A stretch of 33,330 bases of DNA from Wenzhouxiangella sp. 15190 (GCF_003417465.1 NZ_QVMV01000031.1:1-33330), one strand, 5' to 3'. Positions 18,033-29,749 are shown, counted from the first letter of the stretch. The notes: generated by a model not told the origin, from the sequence alone. Numbers and translations are program-made.

Positions 18033-18209
18033 GAAAACAGAAAATAGTGAATAGAAAATAGATGGAGCCAATGAGCAAGGACCGAACAAGTATGGGAATG
18101 TTTGGTGCCCTATCGAGGGCAGGCGTGGGTGAGTCATCCGGTTTCAATTCGCGTAAGGCGCTTGCGGCGAGTTCGACTTTCTATTTTCTATTTTCTATTT
18201 TCTATTTAC
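18033..18209. repeat. Periodic inverted repeat C (7-base AAAATAG units)
   Basis: Arms 18033-18061 and 18181-18209 pair at 25 of 29 positions across a 119-base middle. The right arm is a run of CTATTTT units, and the left arm is the AAAATAG complement with TGAATAG variants. It fills the spacer between oppC and oppD. The AT-rich arms contrast strongly with the GC-rich genes either side. The same unit recurs in repeats D and E of the atp operon, nearly 10 kb away. Confidence 0.85.
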
Positions 18210-18245
18210 TTTCCCATCTCACTGTCAACCCAATGGCTTCTGGCA

Positions 18246-19226
18246 ATGGCTCTCTTAGAAGTTCGTGACCTAACCGTCTCCTTCGACACCCCCGACGGCG
18301 TCGTGCATGCCGTCAACGGGATCAGTTTCGATCTCGAGCCCGGTGAGACGCTGGGGCTGGTGGGCGAGTCGGGCTCGGGCAAGACGCAGACCGCGCTGGC
18401 GCTGATGGGGTTGCTGGCCGAGAACGGTCAGGCGACCGGCTCGGTGAAGTTCCGCGGCCAGGAACTGCTGGGGATGTCGCTGTCCGAACTGACCCGCGTG
18501 CGGGGCTCGAAGATCTCGATGATCTTTCAGGATCCGGTCTCCTCGCTCAACCCGTACATGACCGTCGGTGACCAGCTTATCGAGGTACTGACCCACCACC
18601 GTAATCTCAAGAAAAAGCCCGCGCGCGAACGGGCCATCGAGATGCTGCGCCAGGTCCAGCTCAGCGACGCCGAGCAGCGCATGCGCCAGTATCCGCACGA
18701 GTTGTCCGGCGGCATGTGCCAGCGCGTGATGATCGCCATGGGGCTTTTGTGCCAGCCCGATCTGCTGATTGCCGACGAGCCGACCACCGCGCTCGACGTG
18801 ACCGTCCAGTCGCAGATCAATTCGCTCATGGGTGAGCTCTCGACCCAGTCGTCGACCGCAATTCTGCTGATCACCCACGACCTGGGCGTGGTCGCCGGTC
18901 TGTGTAATCGCGTCCTGGTTATGTACGCCGGCAAGGAGATGGAAATGGCCGGGGTGGACGAGTTGTTCGCCGACCCGCAGCACCCCTACACCGAAGGGCT
19001 GCTGGCCTCGGTGCCGCGACTGGATCGGCACGATTCGGGCATTATGCACGCCATTCCCGGCAATCCGCCCAATCTGCTCGAGGTGCCGGAGGGTTGCCCC
19101 TTCCGCGATCGCTGTTCCTATGCCTGGGACAAGTGTCGCGCGCTGCCCGAGTTCGAGGAAGTCGGCGAAGGCCGCTTCAAGCGCTGTCATCTCGAGTCGC
19201 TGCCGTCGAAGAAGGAGGCCGGCTGA
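18246..19226 (+). CDS. oppD: Peptide ABC transporter ATPase OppD/DppD type
   Basis: A 326-residue nucleotide-binding subunit with Walker [10 protein letters not shown], signature LSGGMCQR, Walker [14 protein letters not shown] and switch His in LLITHDLG. The C-terminal extension carries the Cys-rich peptide-transporter motif [14 protein letters not shown] plus a later KRCH; in Dpp/Opp ATPases such cysteines have been linked to an iron-sulfur site. The start at 18246 ([16 protein letters not shown]) fits the family; further upstream the frame is translated repeat C. The Shine-Dalgarno is weak. The stop overlaps the oppF ATG by one base (TGATG). Confidence 0.94.
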   Translation: MALLEVRDLTVSFDTPDGVVHAVNGISFDLEPGETLGLVGESGSGKTQTALALMGLLAENGQATGSVKFRGQELLGMSLSELTRVRGSKISMIFQDPVSSLNPYMTVGDQLIEVLTHHRNLKKKPARERAIEMLRQVQLSDAEQRMRQYPHELSGGMCQRVMIAMGLLCQPDLLIADEPTTALDVTVQSQINSLMGELSTQSSTAILLITHDLGVVAGLCNRVLVMYAGKEMEMAGVDELFADPQHPYTEGLLASVPRLDRHDSGIMHAIPGNPPNLLEVPEGCPFRDRCSYAWDKCRALPEFEEVGEGRFKRCHLESLPSKKEAG

Positions 19227-20272
19227 TGCGCAATCCCGTGTTGCAGGTGCGCGATCTCGAGGTGAGCTTCCGCGTCGATACCGGTTGGCTGTTTCATCAC
19301 GACTACCACAGCATCCGGGCCGTCGACGGGGTGAGTTTCGACGTCTACCCCGCCGAGACCCTCGGCGTCGTGGGTGAGTCGGGTTGCGGCAAGTCGACCC
19401 TGGCGCGCGCGATTCTCGGCCTGCAACGGCCCAGGCGCGGCGAAATCCTGTGGCTGGGTGAGGACCTGGTCCAGGTCAGCGAGGAGACGTTGCGAAGGAA
19501 ACGCCGCGAGATTCAGCTCATCTTCCAGGACCCGCAGGGCTCGCTCGACCCGCGCATGACCGTCGGTGACATCATCGCCGAGCCGCTGAAGACGTTCTTT
19601 CCGTCGATGTCGCGCCTGCAGATCCGCGAGCGCGTGACCGGCATCCTCAAGCTGGTGGGTCTGCGGCCCGACCAGATCAACCGCTACCCGCACGAGTTCT
19701 CCGGCGGGCAGTGCCAGCGCGTCGGCATCGCCCGCGCCCTGGTGGTCAACCCGCGCCTGGTCGTCTGCGACGAGCCGGTCAGCGCGCTGGACGTCTCCAT
19801 CCAGGCACAGATCGTGAATCTGCTCAAGGACCTGCAGAAGAAGCTGCAACTGTCGCTGATCTTCATCGCCCACGACCTGTCGATCGTGCGCCACGTTTCC
19901 GACCGCATCCTGGTGATGTACATGGGCAAGGTGATGGAGCTGGCCGACCGTTCCAGCATCTACCGTGAGCCGCGCCACCCCTACACGCGTGCGCTGATCG
20001 AGTCGGTGCCGATTCCCGACCCGGCGCGCGAACGTGCCCGCGCCCGGCGCTCGCTGCAGGGCGACATGCCCTCACCGCTGAATCCGCCCTCGGGCTGCGT
20101 TTTTCGCACACGCTGTCCCTTCGCCACGGAGCTGTGCGCCGAGAAGGTGCCCGAGCTCGAAACCCTGGACAATGGCCACCAGGTCGCCTGCCACCATCAC
20201 CGCGACCTGCCGCCGGCGCCGACGCCGGGCGAAGAGCGTGAGACCGATACTGGAGAGCGAGCACCATCGTGA
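19226..20272 (+). CDS. oppF: Peptide ABC transporter ATPase OppF/DppF type
   Basis: The partner ATPase, 348 residues, has Walker A GESGCGKSTLA, signature FSGGQCQRVGIAR, Walker B LVVCDEPVSALDV and LIFIAHDLS. The N-terminal region contains the OppF-type insertion between beta strands (GWLFHHDYHSIRAVDGVSF). C-terminal cysteines in CVFRTRCPFATELC match the motif in OppD. GGAGG lies about eight bases before the ATG. The gene ends in a GTGA overlap with rsmG, which ties peptide uptake genes to the rsmG-par genes in one transcript. Confidence 0.94.
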   Translation: MRNPVLQVRDLEVSFRVDTGWLFHHDYHSIRAVDGVSFDVYPAETLGVVGESGCGKSTLARAILGLQRPRRGEILWLGEDLVQVSEETLRRKRREIQLIFQDPQGSLDPRMTVGDIIAEPLKTFFPSMSRLQIRERVTGILKLVGLRPDQINRYPHEFSGGQCQRVGIARALVVNPRLVVCDEPVSALDVSIQAQIVNLLKDLQKKLQLSLIFIAHDLSIVRHVSDRILVMYMGKVMELADRSSIYREPRHPYTRALIESVPIPDPARERARARRSLQGDMPSPLNPPSGCVFRTRCPFATELCAEKVPELETLDNGHQVACHHHRDLPPAPTPGEERETDTGERAPS

Positions 20273-20898
20273 ACGCCGATGCACAGCGTGCCAGGCTGGA
20301 TGCCGGCCTGGCGGGTCTCGGACTGACGCTGGATGAGGCGCAAGAGGATTGCCTGATCGACTACCTGGCCCTCCTCTCGCGCTGGAATCGCGCCTATAAT
20401 CTCACCGCCGTCGACGAGCCGACGGCGATGGTCGACCGGCACCTGATCGACAGCCTGAGCATCCTGCCCTGGATCGAGGGCCGCGAGATCGTCGATGCCG
20501 GCACGGGCGCCGGCCTGCCCGGCGTGCCATTGGCGATCGTCTGTCCCGAGCGGCACTTCGTGCTCGTCGACAGCAACGGCAAGAAGGTACGCTTTCTGCG
20601 CCAGGTGCGTCGGGAACTGAATCTCGAGAACATCGAGCCGGTACAGGCCCGCCTGGAAGCATTCGAGCCCGATACCGTGCCCGATCAGGTCGTCGCGCGG
20701 GCCCTGGCGCCGCTGCCCAGGCTGGTCGAGCAGCTCGGCCACCTGCTGGCCGCAGGCGCGACCCTGCTGGCGATGAAGGGCCGGCTCGAAGATGACGAGT
20801 GCGCTGCGGTGGCGGATGCGTACAATGTCGATCGGATCGAACTGAACGTGCCCGGCGCGGATAGCGCCCGCAGCCTGGCCATCCTGAGGAAGTCATGA
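20269..20898 (+). CDS. rsmG: 16S rRNA (guanine-N7) methyltransferase
   Basis: RsmG (GidB) methylates G527 of 16S rRNA using S-adenosylmethionine. The 209-residue protein has LSRWNRAYNLTAV, HLIDSLSILP and the SAM-binding motif VDAGTGAGLPGVPLAI. The start is GTG 20269, overlapping the oppF stop. parA follows in an ATGA overlap. In many gammaproteobacteria mnmG (gidA) lies directly upstream of rsmG; here the opp genes take that place, so mnmG must lie elsewhere or be missing from the window only. Confidence 0.95.
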   Translation: MNADAQRARLDAGLAGLGLTLDEAQEDCLIDYLALLSRWNRAYNLTAVDEPTAMVDRHLIDSLSILPWIEGREIVDAGTGAGLPGVPLAIVCPERHFVLVDSNGKKVRFLRQVRRELNLENIEPVQARLEAFEPDTVPDQVVARALAPLPRLVEQLGHLLAAGATLLAMKGRLEDDECAAVADAYNVDRIELNVPGADSARSLAILRKS

Positions 20899-21728
20899 CA
20901 CAGCGAAAGGCCCGAATCGTGGCCGTAACCAACCAGAAGGGCGGCGTGGGCAAGACCACCACGGCGCTCAACCTTGCTGCCGGCCTGGCCGAACTCAAGC
21001 GGCGCGTGCTGCTGATCGACATCGATCCCCAGGGCAATGCCACCACCGGATCGGGTGTCGAGCTCGAAGAAGGCCAGAACACGCTTTGCGAAGTGTTGAT
21101 GGGCGAGTGCGCGATTTCCGAAGCGGTCGTGCCCGTCGAGGCGATGGGCTTCGACCTGGTGCCGGCCAACGGCGACCTGACCGCCGCGGAGGTGGCGCTG
21201 ATGGACGAAGACGACCGGGCCAGCGTTCTGCGCGGCGTCCTGGCCAATGCCGCCTCGCGTTATCACCACATCATCATCGATTGTCCGCCGTCGCTGAACG
21301 TACTCACCCTCAACGCGCTGACCGCCGCCGACTCGGTACTGATACCGATGCAGTGCGAGTACTATGCGCTCGAGGGGTTGACCGCGTTGCTCAGCACCAT
21401 CGAGCAGATCCAGGATTCGGTCAATCCGGAACTGGAAATCGAGGGCCTGGTGCGCACCATGTTCGATATTCGCAACAACCTCTCCGGCGCCGTGTCGCGT
21501 CAGCTTTCCGAGCATTTCGGCGACAAGCTCTACGCCACGGTGATCCCGCGCAACGTGCGCGTGGCCGAGGCGCCGAGCTACGGTCAGTCGGTGATCCACT
21601 ACGATCGCGATTCGCGCGGTGCCGTGGCCTATCTGGGCCTGGCCGGCGAATACCTCAGGCGCATGGGCGAGGCGACGCGTACGCCCTCGAATACGGCCCA
21701 GGACCTGGCCGCCGAACAACAACTCTAG
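20895..21728 (+). CDS. parA: Chromosome partitioning ATPase ParA (Soj)
   Basis: ParA is a DNA-binding ATPase that moves ParB-bound origin regions during chromosome segregation. The 277-residue protein has the deviant Walker A KGGVGKTT (15-22) with the signature lysine, IDIDPQGNAT, DCPPSLNVLT and PRNVRVAEAPSYGQS, all typical of chromosomal Soj-type ParA. The short N-terminus without a DNA-binding extension also fits the chromosomal type. It begins in an ATGA overlap with rsmG; parB starts 16 bases after its stop. Confidence 0.97.
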   Translation: MTQRKARIVAVTNQKGGVGKTTTALNLAAGLAELKRRVLLIDIDPQGNATTGSGVELEEGQNTLCEVLMGECAISEAVVPVEAMGFDLVPANGDLTAAEVALMDEDDRASVLRGVLANAASRYHHIIIDCPPSLNVLTLNALTAADSVLIPMQCEYYALEGLTALLSTIEQIQDSVNPELEIEGLVRTMFDIRNNLSGAVSRQLSEHFGDKLYATVIPRNVRVAEAPSYGQSVIHYDRDSRGAVAYLGLAGEYLRRMGEATRTPSNTAQDLAAEQQL

Positions 21729-21744
21729 ACCGGAACACACGCCA

Positions 21745-22632
21745 ATGGCCGCTTCACGCAAGAAGAAACCTTTGGGCAAGAACCTCGACGCCCTGCTCGG
21801 AAAGACCCGCGCCGCCGCCGAGCAGGCCAGCCCGGAGGGCGAGCTGACCGGCCTGAAGGAACTGCCGGTCGACGTGATCGAACCCGGTCGCTACCAGCCC
21901 CGGTCGGCCATGGATCCCGACCGCCTGCAGGAGTTGTCGGACTCGATCAAGGAACAGGGTCTGGTTCAGCCGATCGTGGTGCGTCCCCTGGCAAAGCAGG
22001 GCCGCTACGAGTTGATTGCCGGCGAGCGTCGCTGGCGTGCCTGCCGGATGGCCGGCATGGAAACCATTCCGGCCCTGGTGCGCGAGATTGCCGACGAGGC
22101 CACGCTGGCGCTGGCCCTGATCGAGAACATCCAGCGCGAGGATCTCAATCCGCTCGAGGAAGCAGGGGCGCTCAGGCGCCTGATCGAGGAATTCGGCCTC
22201 ACGCACGAACAGGCCGCCCGCAGCGTGGGCCGTTCGCGCACTTCGGTGACCAACCTGCTCAGGCTGATGGAACTCGCACCCGAAGTGCGCGAGATGGTCG
22301 ACAGCAAGCAGATCGACATGGGTCATGCCCGGGCGCTGCTCACGCTCGAGCGCCCCGACCAGATCCGCGCCGCTCACGAGGTGGTCGACAAGGACCTGTC
22401 GGTACGCCAGACCGAGGCCCTGGTGCGGCGCATGCGTGAAGGCGCGCCCGAGCCGAAGAAATCGAAACCCGAGCGCAAGCCCGCCGATATCGAGCGCCTC
22501 GAGCAGGAACTGACTGAATCCCTCTGCGCGCCGGTCAGCGTCAAGCACTCGGCCTCTGGCAAGGGCCAGGTCACCATCAAGTACACCAGCCTTGACGAAC
22601 TCGACGGCCTGCTGGAACGTTTCCGGCGCTAG
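21745..22632 (+). CDS. parB: Chromosome partitioning protein ParB (Spo0J)
   Basis: ParB binds parS sites near the origin and spreads as a CTP-dependent clamp, with ParA as its partner. The 295-residue protein has an N-terminal ParA-stimulating stretch KPLGKNLDALLG, the CTP-binding motifs GERRWRACRMAG and ENIQREDLNPLEEA, a helix-turn-helix (THEQAARSVGRSRTSVTNLLR) and a C-terminal dimerisation segment. The start at ATG 21745 gives the usual basic N-terminus. I found no TGTTTCACGTGAAACA-like parS site in the window. The atp promoter follows. Confidence 0.97.
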   Translation: MAASRKKKPLGKNLDALLGKTRAAAEQASPEGELTGLKELPVDVIEPGRYQPRSAMDPDRLQELSDSIKEQGLVQPIVVRPLAKQGRYELIAGERRWRACRMAGMETIPALVREIADEATLALALIENIQREDLNPLEEAGALRRLIEEFGLTHEQAARSVGRSRTSVTNLLRLMELAPEVREMVDSKQIDMGHARALLTLERPDQIRAAHEVVDKDLSVRQTEALVRRMREGAPEPKKSKPERKPADIERLEQELTESLCAPVSVKHSASGKGQVTIKYTSLDELDGLLERFRR

Positions 22633-22699
22633 AGTTCCGCGTTCGCTTGAACTCCACCCGGGAATTTGACGGTTCCCGGCACGGCGGGCGGCAATCGGC

Positions 22700-22729
22700 T
22701 TGCCGCTCGCTTCTCGCCCCTGCTATAAT
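22700..22729 (+). promoter_or_regulatory. Sigma-70-type promoter of the atp operon
   Basis: TTGCCG (22700-22705) and a perfect TATAAT (22724-22729) are spaced by 18 bases, in the 217-base spacer between parB and atpI. Transcription should begin near 22736, leaving a leader of about 115 bases before the atpI start. This is the best-matching promoter in the window and is well placed to drive all nine atp genes. Confidence 0.75.
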
Positions 22730-22735
22730 TCTCGG

Positions 22736-22849
22736 GATTTGTGGCCACCGGTGGTGCTCAGGGCATCGGCGGTGGCATTTTTGTCGATGCGCGATTCCCG
22801 TATCGGCAAGCCTGGCATCGACGCAGGATAGTGGCAGGGGACCATACAG
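22736..22849 (+). promoter_or_regulatory. Structured atp leader
   Basis: The predicted untranslated leader holds a ten-base palindrome CCACCGGTGG (22744-22753) and a perfect eight-base stem GTCGATGC/GCATCGAC (22783-22790 and 22815-22822) across 24 bases. The stem ends about 27 bases before atpI. No known riboswitch or ribosomal-protein-type leader was recognised. It may only shape translation or stability of the operon message. Confidence 0.35.
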
Positions 22850-23227
22850 GTGCAGGAGAGATTCGCTCACACCGTGGTCTGGCTGCTTCGCCTGCAAGCG
22901 GTGCTCAGCGTGCTCGGCGCGCTTGCCTTCGGCCTGCTGGCCGGCGTCCCCCAGGCCCTTGCGGTGCTCGTCGGGGGCGGCATCGGCGTGTTGTTGACCG
23001 CGGTCAGTGCACTTCGTGCGGGGGCTGCGACCAGCGAGGCTGAGCCTGCGCAGATGATGGCGGCCTTTTACCGCGCCATGGCGCTGAAGCTGGTGCTGGC
23101 GGTGGTGTTGTTCGTCGTCGTCGCCAAATGGTTTGCCGGTTACTTCGCGCCGGTTTTGACAGGATACGTGGCCACCGTGCTGGCCTACTGGATTGCGCTG
23201 CTGCGCCTGGGGCGCGCGGCTGAATGA
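22850..23227 (+). CDS. atpI: ATP synthase assembly protein AtpI
   Basis: AtpI is a small membrane protein encoded first in many atp operons; it aids c-ring assembly but is not part of the finished enzyme. This 125-residue protein has four predicted membrane segments, with the AtpI-type stretch FYRAMALKLVLAVVLF in the second half. Sequence is poorly conserved in this family, so position is a main part of the evidence. The start is GTG 22850, preceded by a purine-rich GCAGGGGA. Confidence 0.88.
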   Translation: MQERFAHTVVWLLRLQAVLSVLGALAFGLLAGVPQALAVLVGGGIGVLLTAVSALRAGAATSEAEPAQMMAAFYRAMALKLVLAVVLFVVVAKWFAGYFAPVLTGYVATVLAYWIALLRLGRAAE

Positions 23228-23230
23228 TGA

Positions 23231-24040
<810 letters not shown>

Positions 24041-24072
24041 TTCGACAAACCCGTAAACCAAGCTCTAAGTAG

Positions 24073-24360
<288 letters not shown>

Positions 24361-24416
24361 TCAGCGCGAGTGACCGTTTACTTCAGACCAAACGCGTATA
24401 ACTGCAGGGGAATGCT

Positions 24417-24890
24417 ATGGATGTCTCGCTAGGCACCCTGATCGGCCAGGCCGGCACCTTCCTGGTGCTGGTGCTGGTCACGATGAAGTACGTCTGGCCG
24501 CCGGTGACCAAGGCCATGGAAGAGCGTCGGCGCAAGATTGCCGAGGGCCTGGCCCAGTCCGAGGAGGCCGAGCAGGCCCTGGACAAGGCCAACGCCGAAG
24601 CCGACGAGATCATCCGCGAGGCCCGTCGCAAGGCCGGTGAGGTCATCGAGCAGGCCAGCCAGCGCGGTAATCAACTCGTCGAGCAGGCCAAGGAAGAGGC
24701 CATTGCCGAACGCGATCGCCAAGTTCAGGCCGCCGAGGCGGAAATCCGCCAGGCGACCAACCAGGCGCGTGAGGCCCTGCGCGAAAGCGTGGCCTCGCTG
24801 GCGATTGCCGGCGCCGGCCGGGTGATCGAGTCCGAGATCGACGACAAGCGGCATCGCGAGATGCTCGACAAGCTGGCCGCGGAACTGTAA
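24417..24890 (+). CDS. atpF: ATP synthase F0 subunit b
   Basis: Subunit b forms the peripheral stalk. The 157-residue protein has one N-terminal membrane helix (LGTLIGQAGTFLVLVLVTMKY in parts) and a long charged coiled coil rich in Glu, Arg and Ala. The start is ATG 24417, with GCAGGGG about six bases upstream. atpH starts three bases after its stop. Two copies per enzyme. Confidence 0.97.
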   Translation: MDVSLGTLIGQAGTFLVLVLVTMKYVWPPVTKAMEERRRKIAEGLAQSEEAEQALDKANAEADEIIREARRKAGEVIEQASQRGNQLVEQAKEEAIAERDRQVQAAEAEIRQATNQAREALRESVASLAIAGAGRVIESEIDDKRHREMLDKLAAEL

Positions 24891-24893
24891 GCC

Positions 24894-25430
24894 ATGCTCA
24901 ACCGGACCACACTTGCCCGACCCTATGCCCGCGCCGCTTTCGAGGCGGCCCGGGATGCCGACGCCTACGATCACTGGAGCGAGGCGCTGGAGTTGGCCTC
25001 CGAGATCGCCGGCGCCGAAGAGATGCGCTACCTCGCCGGCGACCCGCGCGTGAGCGGCGATCGCCTGCTCGAACTGTTCACCGGCATCGGCAAGGACCGT
25101 TTCGACGAGTCGTTCGAGAATTTTCTTCGGGTGGTCATCACCAACGGTCGCCTGGAACTGCTGCCGGAAATCGCGGCCCAGTACGAGCAGTACCGCCGCG
25201 AAGCCGAACAGCGGATCCGGGTCGAGGTGTTTTCGGCCCGGCCCATGGACGACAAACAGTCCAGCGAACTGGCCGAACGCCTCAAGGCCCGCTTCGGGCG
25301 GGAAGTGGACATGCACGTCGAGGTCGACGAATCGCTCATCGGCGGTGCGGTGATCCGCGCCGGCGACGAAGTCATCGACGGCAGCGTGCGCGGGCGTCTC
25401 GAACAGCTGGGCCGACGAATCAACGCATAA
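24894..25430 (+). CDS. atpH: ATP synthase F1 subunit delta
   Basis: Delta joins the peripheral stalk to the top of the alpha-beta head. The 178-residue protein begins LNRTTLARPYARAAFE, a typical OSCP/delta N-terminus, and ends with the conserved DESLIGGAVIRAGDEVIDGS region. It lies immediately after atpF. A 66-base spacer without a notable repeat separates it from atpA. Confidence 0.96.
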   Translation: MLNRTTLARPYARAAFEAARDADAYDHWSEALELASEIAGAEEMRYLAGDPRVSGDRLLELFTGIGKDRFDESFENFLRVVITNGRLELLPEIAAQYEQYRREAEQRIRVEVFSARPMDDKQSSELAERLKARFGREVDMHVEVDESLIGGAVIRAGDEVIDGSVRGRLEQLGRRINA

Positions 25431-25496
25431 ACGGTTCGGTCGCGACAACTATCGGGTCGGCGGCCGGAATGAATTGAATGTTCAAGGATTGCAAAA

Positions 25497-27044
25497 ATGC
25501 AGCAGACCCTAAACCCGACTGAAATTTCCGATCTGATCCGCAAGCGCGTGGAGCAGTTCGAAATCTCCTCCGAAGCGCGCACCGAAGGTACGGTGGTCAG
25601 CGTTTCCGACGGCATTTGCCGCCTCCACGGCCTGGCCGATGCCATGCAGGGGGAGATGATCGAGTTTCCCGACGAAACCTACGGCCTGGCGCTCAACCTC
25701 GAGCGCGACTCCGTCGGCTCGGTGGTGATGGGCGACTACACGCACATCAAGGAAGGCGACACCGTGCGTTGCACGGGCCGCATCCTGGAAGTGCCGGTGG
25801 GCGAGGCGCTGCTGGGCCGCGTGGTCGACTCGCTGGGCAACCCCATCGACGGCAACGGACCGATCGATACCGACAGCACCGAGCCGATCGAGAAGATCGC
25901 GCCGGGGGTGATTGCCCGCCAGGGCGTCGACCAGCCGGTTCAGACTGGCCTGAAATCCATCGATGCCATGGTGCCGATCGGCCGCGGTCAGCGTGAATTG
26001 ATCATCGGCGACCGCCAGACCGGCAAGTCGGCGGTGGCGATCGACGCGATCATCAACCAGAAGGGCAAGGGCATCAAGTGCATCTACGTCGCCATCGGCC
26101 AGAAGGCCTCGTCGGTGGCCTCGGTGGTGCGAAAGCTCGAGGAGCACGGCGCCATGGAGCACACCATCGTGGTCGCTGCCAACGCCTCCCAGTCGGCCGC
26201 GCTCCAGTACATTGCCCCCTACGCGGGCTGCGCCATGGGCGAGTACTTCCGCGACCGAGGCGAAGACGCCCTGATCGTCTACGACGACCTCACCAAGCAG
26301 GCCTGGGCCTATCGCCAGGTGTCGCTGCTGCTGCGTCGTCCGCCGGGCCGCGAAGCCTACCCCGGTGACGTCTTCTATCTCCACTCGCGCCTGCTCGAAC
26401 GCGCCTCGCGGGTGAACGCCGATTTTGTCGAGGAAAAGACCAACGGTAAGGTCAAGGGCAAGACCGGTTCGCTGACCGCGTTGCCGATCATCGAAACCCA
26501 GGCCGGTGACGTGTCCGCCTTCGTGCCGACCAACGTCATCTCGATTACCGACGGCCAGATCTTCCTGGAAACCGACCTGTTCAACGCCGGTATCCGTCCG
26601 GCCATCAACGCCGGCCTGTCGGTTTCGCGTGTTGGCGGTTCGGCCCAGACCAAGATCATCAAGAAGCTCGGCGGCGGTGTCCGTCTGGCCCTGGCGCAGT
26701 ACCGTGAGTTGGCGGCGTTCTCGCAGTTCGCCTCCGATCTCGACGAGCAGACGCGCAAGCAGCTCGAGCGCGGCCAGCGCATCACCGAGCTGATGAAGCA
26801 GCCGCAGTACACGCCGCTTTCGGTGGCCGAAATGGCGGTCAGTCTGTTTGCCGGAAACGAGGGTTACCTCGACGATCTGCCGCTCAACAAGGTAACGGAC
26901 TTCGAGGTGGCGTTGCGCGACTACATGAGCAGCAGCCACGAAGACCTGATGAAGAAGATCAACGAAAAGGGCGACTGGAACGACGAACTCAAGGAAGAGC
27001 TGAAGAAGGCCTGCGAGGAGTTCAAGAAGACCGGCTCGTGGTGA
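25497..27044 (+). CDS. atpA: ATP synthase F1 subunit alpha
   Basis: Alpha carries the non-catalytic nucleotide sites and the arginine finger. The 515-residue protein has Walker A GDRQTGKS (171-178), Walker B ALIVYDDL and the VSRVGGSAQ segment holding the finger residue. Length and sequence are typical of gammaproteobacteria. Three copies per enzyme. Repeat D begins 16 bases after its stop. Confidence 0.98.
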   Translation: MQQTLNPTEISDLIRKRVEQFEISSEARTEGTVVSVSDGICRLHGLADAMQGEMIEFPDETYGLALNLERDSVGSVVMGDYTHIKEGDTVRCTGRILEVPVGEALLGRVVDSLGNPIDGNGPIDTDSTEPIEKIAPGVIARQGVDQPVQTGLKSIDAMVPIGRGQRELIIGDRQTGKSAVAIDAIINQKGKGIKCIYVAIGQKASSVASVVRKLEEHGAMEHTIVVAANASQSAALQYIAPYAGCAMGEYFRDRGEDALIVYDDLTKQAWAYRQVSLLLRRPPGREAYPGDVFYLHSRLLERASRVNADFVEEKTNGKVKGKTGSLTALPIIETQAGDVSAFVPTNVISITDGQIFLETDLFNAGIRPAINAGLSVSRVGGSAQTKIIKKLGGGVRLALAQYRELAAFSQFASDLDEQTRKQLERGQRITELMKQPQYTPLSVAEMAVSLFAGNEGYLDDLPLNKVTDFEVALRDYMSSSHEDLMKKINEKGDWNDELKEELKKACEEFKKTGSW

Positions 27045-27060
27045 GCCAGCCTTCAGTAAA

Positions 27061-27128
27061 TCGTAAATAGTGAATAGTAAATAGGCCCGGCCCAATCGGT
27101 TTTTCTATTTTCTATTTTCTATTTACGA
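27061..27128. repeat. Periodic inverted repeat D (7-base AAAATAG units)
   Basis: Arms 27061-27084 and 27105-27128 pair at 21 of 24 positions around a 20-base middle, the tightest hairpin of the set. The outer TCGTAAATAG is perfectly paired; mismatches fall in the variable first bases of the inner units. It lies between atpA and atpG. No T-run follows in the way expected of a terminator, and the operon clearly continues, so complete termination is unlikely. Confidence 0.88.
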
Positions 27129-27192
27129 GTATCGAAAGCTCCGAAGGCAACAGTACAGATGCCAATAGCGAAATGAATCGAAGGCAGCAAAT

Positions 27193-28056
27193 ATGAGCGG
27201 ATCAAGAGAAATCGTCGGCCAGATCAAGAGCATCAAGAACACGCGCAAGGTCACCAGTGCGCTGGAGATGGTCTCGGCCAGCAAGATTCGCAAGGCGCAG
27301 GACCGCATGGAGGCTTCTCGGCCCTACGCGCGGATGATGCGCCAGGTGATCGGCCATCTGGCGCACGCCAATCCCGAATACCGCCACCCGTTCACGGTCG
27401 AGCGCGAGGAAATCAAGCGCGTGGCCTACATCGTCATGGCGACCGATCGCGGTCTCTGCGGTGGCCTCAACAACACGCTATTCCGCAAGCTCCTCGGCGA
27501 GTTCCGCCAGTGGCAGGAAAAGGGTGTCGAGGTGACGATGGTGCTGGTCGGTCGAAAAGCCGCCCAGTTTTTCCGTCGTGTCCAGATCGAGATTTCCGCC
27601 GCGACCCAGGATCTGGGCGAGCAGCCGCGCCTGGAGGACCTGATCGGTTCGATCAAGGTCGTGCTGGACGGCTACAGGGAAGAAGAGGTCGATCGTGTCT
27701 ACCTGTGCTACAACCGATTCATCAACACGATGACGCAGAAGTCCGTCGTCGAGCCGGTACTGCCGCTGCCACCGGCCGAGGACGAACCCATGCTGCAGTA
27801 CTGGGACTACCTCTACGAGCCCGACGCCGAGCAATTGCTCGACGACGTGCTGACGCGCTATGTCGAGTCACTGATCTACCAGGCCGCCCTGGAAAACGTG
27901 GCCAGTGAACACGCCGCGCGCATGGTCGCCATGAAGAGCGCATCGGACAACGCCAGCGACCTGATCGACGACCTGCAACTAGCTTACAACAAGGCCCGAC
28001 AGGCGGCGATCACGCAGGAGATTTCCGAGATCGTCGGCGGTGCCGCTGCGGTCTGA
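27193..28056 (+). CDS. atpG: ATP synthase F1 subunit gamma
   Basis: Gamma is the central rotor shaft. The 287-residue protein has the conserved N-terminal helix ([20 protein letters not shown]) and C-terminal helix ([17 protein letters not shown]), plus the [11 protein letters not shown] segment. The start is ATG 27193. One copy per enzyme. It is flanked on both sides by periodic inverted repeats (D and E). Confidence 0.97.
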   Translation: MSGSREIVGQIKSIKNTRKVTSALEMVSASKIRKAQDRMEASRPYARMMRQVIGHLAHANPEYRHPFTVEREEIKRVAYIVMATDRGLCGGLNNTLFRKLLGEFRQWQEKGVEVTMVLVGRKAAQFFRRVQIEISAATQDLGEQPRLEDLIGSIKVVLDGYREEEVDRVYLCYNRFINTMTQKSVVEPVLPLPPAEDEPMLQYWDYLYEPDAEQLLDDVLTRYVESLIYQAALENVASEHAARMVAMKSASDNASDLIDDLQLAYNKARQAAITQEISEIVGGAAAV

Positions 28057-28060
28057 TTGC

Positions 28061-28180
28061 GAGTGATAAGTGAATAGAGCAAGAAGAAAATAGAAAATAG
28101 AAAAAAGTAAATAGAAGGTCTAACTGGGCTTTCCTAATCTATTTTCTATTAACTATTTTCTATTTTCTTATCACTATCGT
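28061..28180. repeat. Periodic inverted repeat E (7-base AAAATAG units)
   Basis: The left arm contains GTGATAAG (28063-28070) and then AAAATAG, AAAATAG and TAAATAG units. The right arm 28139-28179 contains CTATTTT units and ends with CTTATCAC (28167-28174), which pairs with the outer GTGATAAG. About 13 extra bases in the left arm make a bulge. It fills most of the atpG-atpD spacer. It shares its unit with repeats C and D but has a different outer flank and spacer, so it is not a simple copy. Confidence 0.85.
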
Positions 28181-28220
28181 TTATTTTTGAAACGAGCTGG
28201 TTCGCTGAAGCGAGCTTTAG

Positions 28221-29639
<1,419 letters not shown>

Positions 29640-29647
29640 GGCCGCGC

Positions 29648-29749
29648 TTCGAGCCCGCTGGCGGCGTTCTCGGGACGGCCGAAATGCTCATGTACTGGCA
29701 TGTACACTGCGCTTCCGGCCGCCCTCGGGCCTTTGCCAGCGAACTCGAA
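29648..29749. repeat. Palindromic repeat F in the atpD-atpC spacer
   Basis: Two arms of about 48 bases pair imperfectly around a central TGTAC-TGGCAT-GTACA (29691-29706). Matching outer parts include TTCGAG/CTCGAA, CGCTGGC/GCCAGCG and GGCCG with AA against CTT-type partners. It is GC-rich and not built of short tandem units, so it belongs to a different class from repeats A-E. Its ATGCTCATGTACTGGCATGTACACTG-like core (split here) resembles palindromes common in related genomes, from memory. Confidence 0.75.

Noticed and set aside
25509-27095. Minus-strand open frames antisense to atpA, with a similar one antisense to atpD (28233-29555)
   Set aside because: Both mirror highly conserved ATP synthase genes and carry no independent signal.
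27061-28180. Repeats D and E as a CRISPR array or as terminators
   Set aside because: Units are 7 bases with no unique spacers, and arms are inverted. No cas gene is present, and the operon continues without new promoters that I can see.
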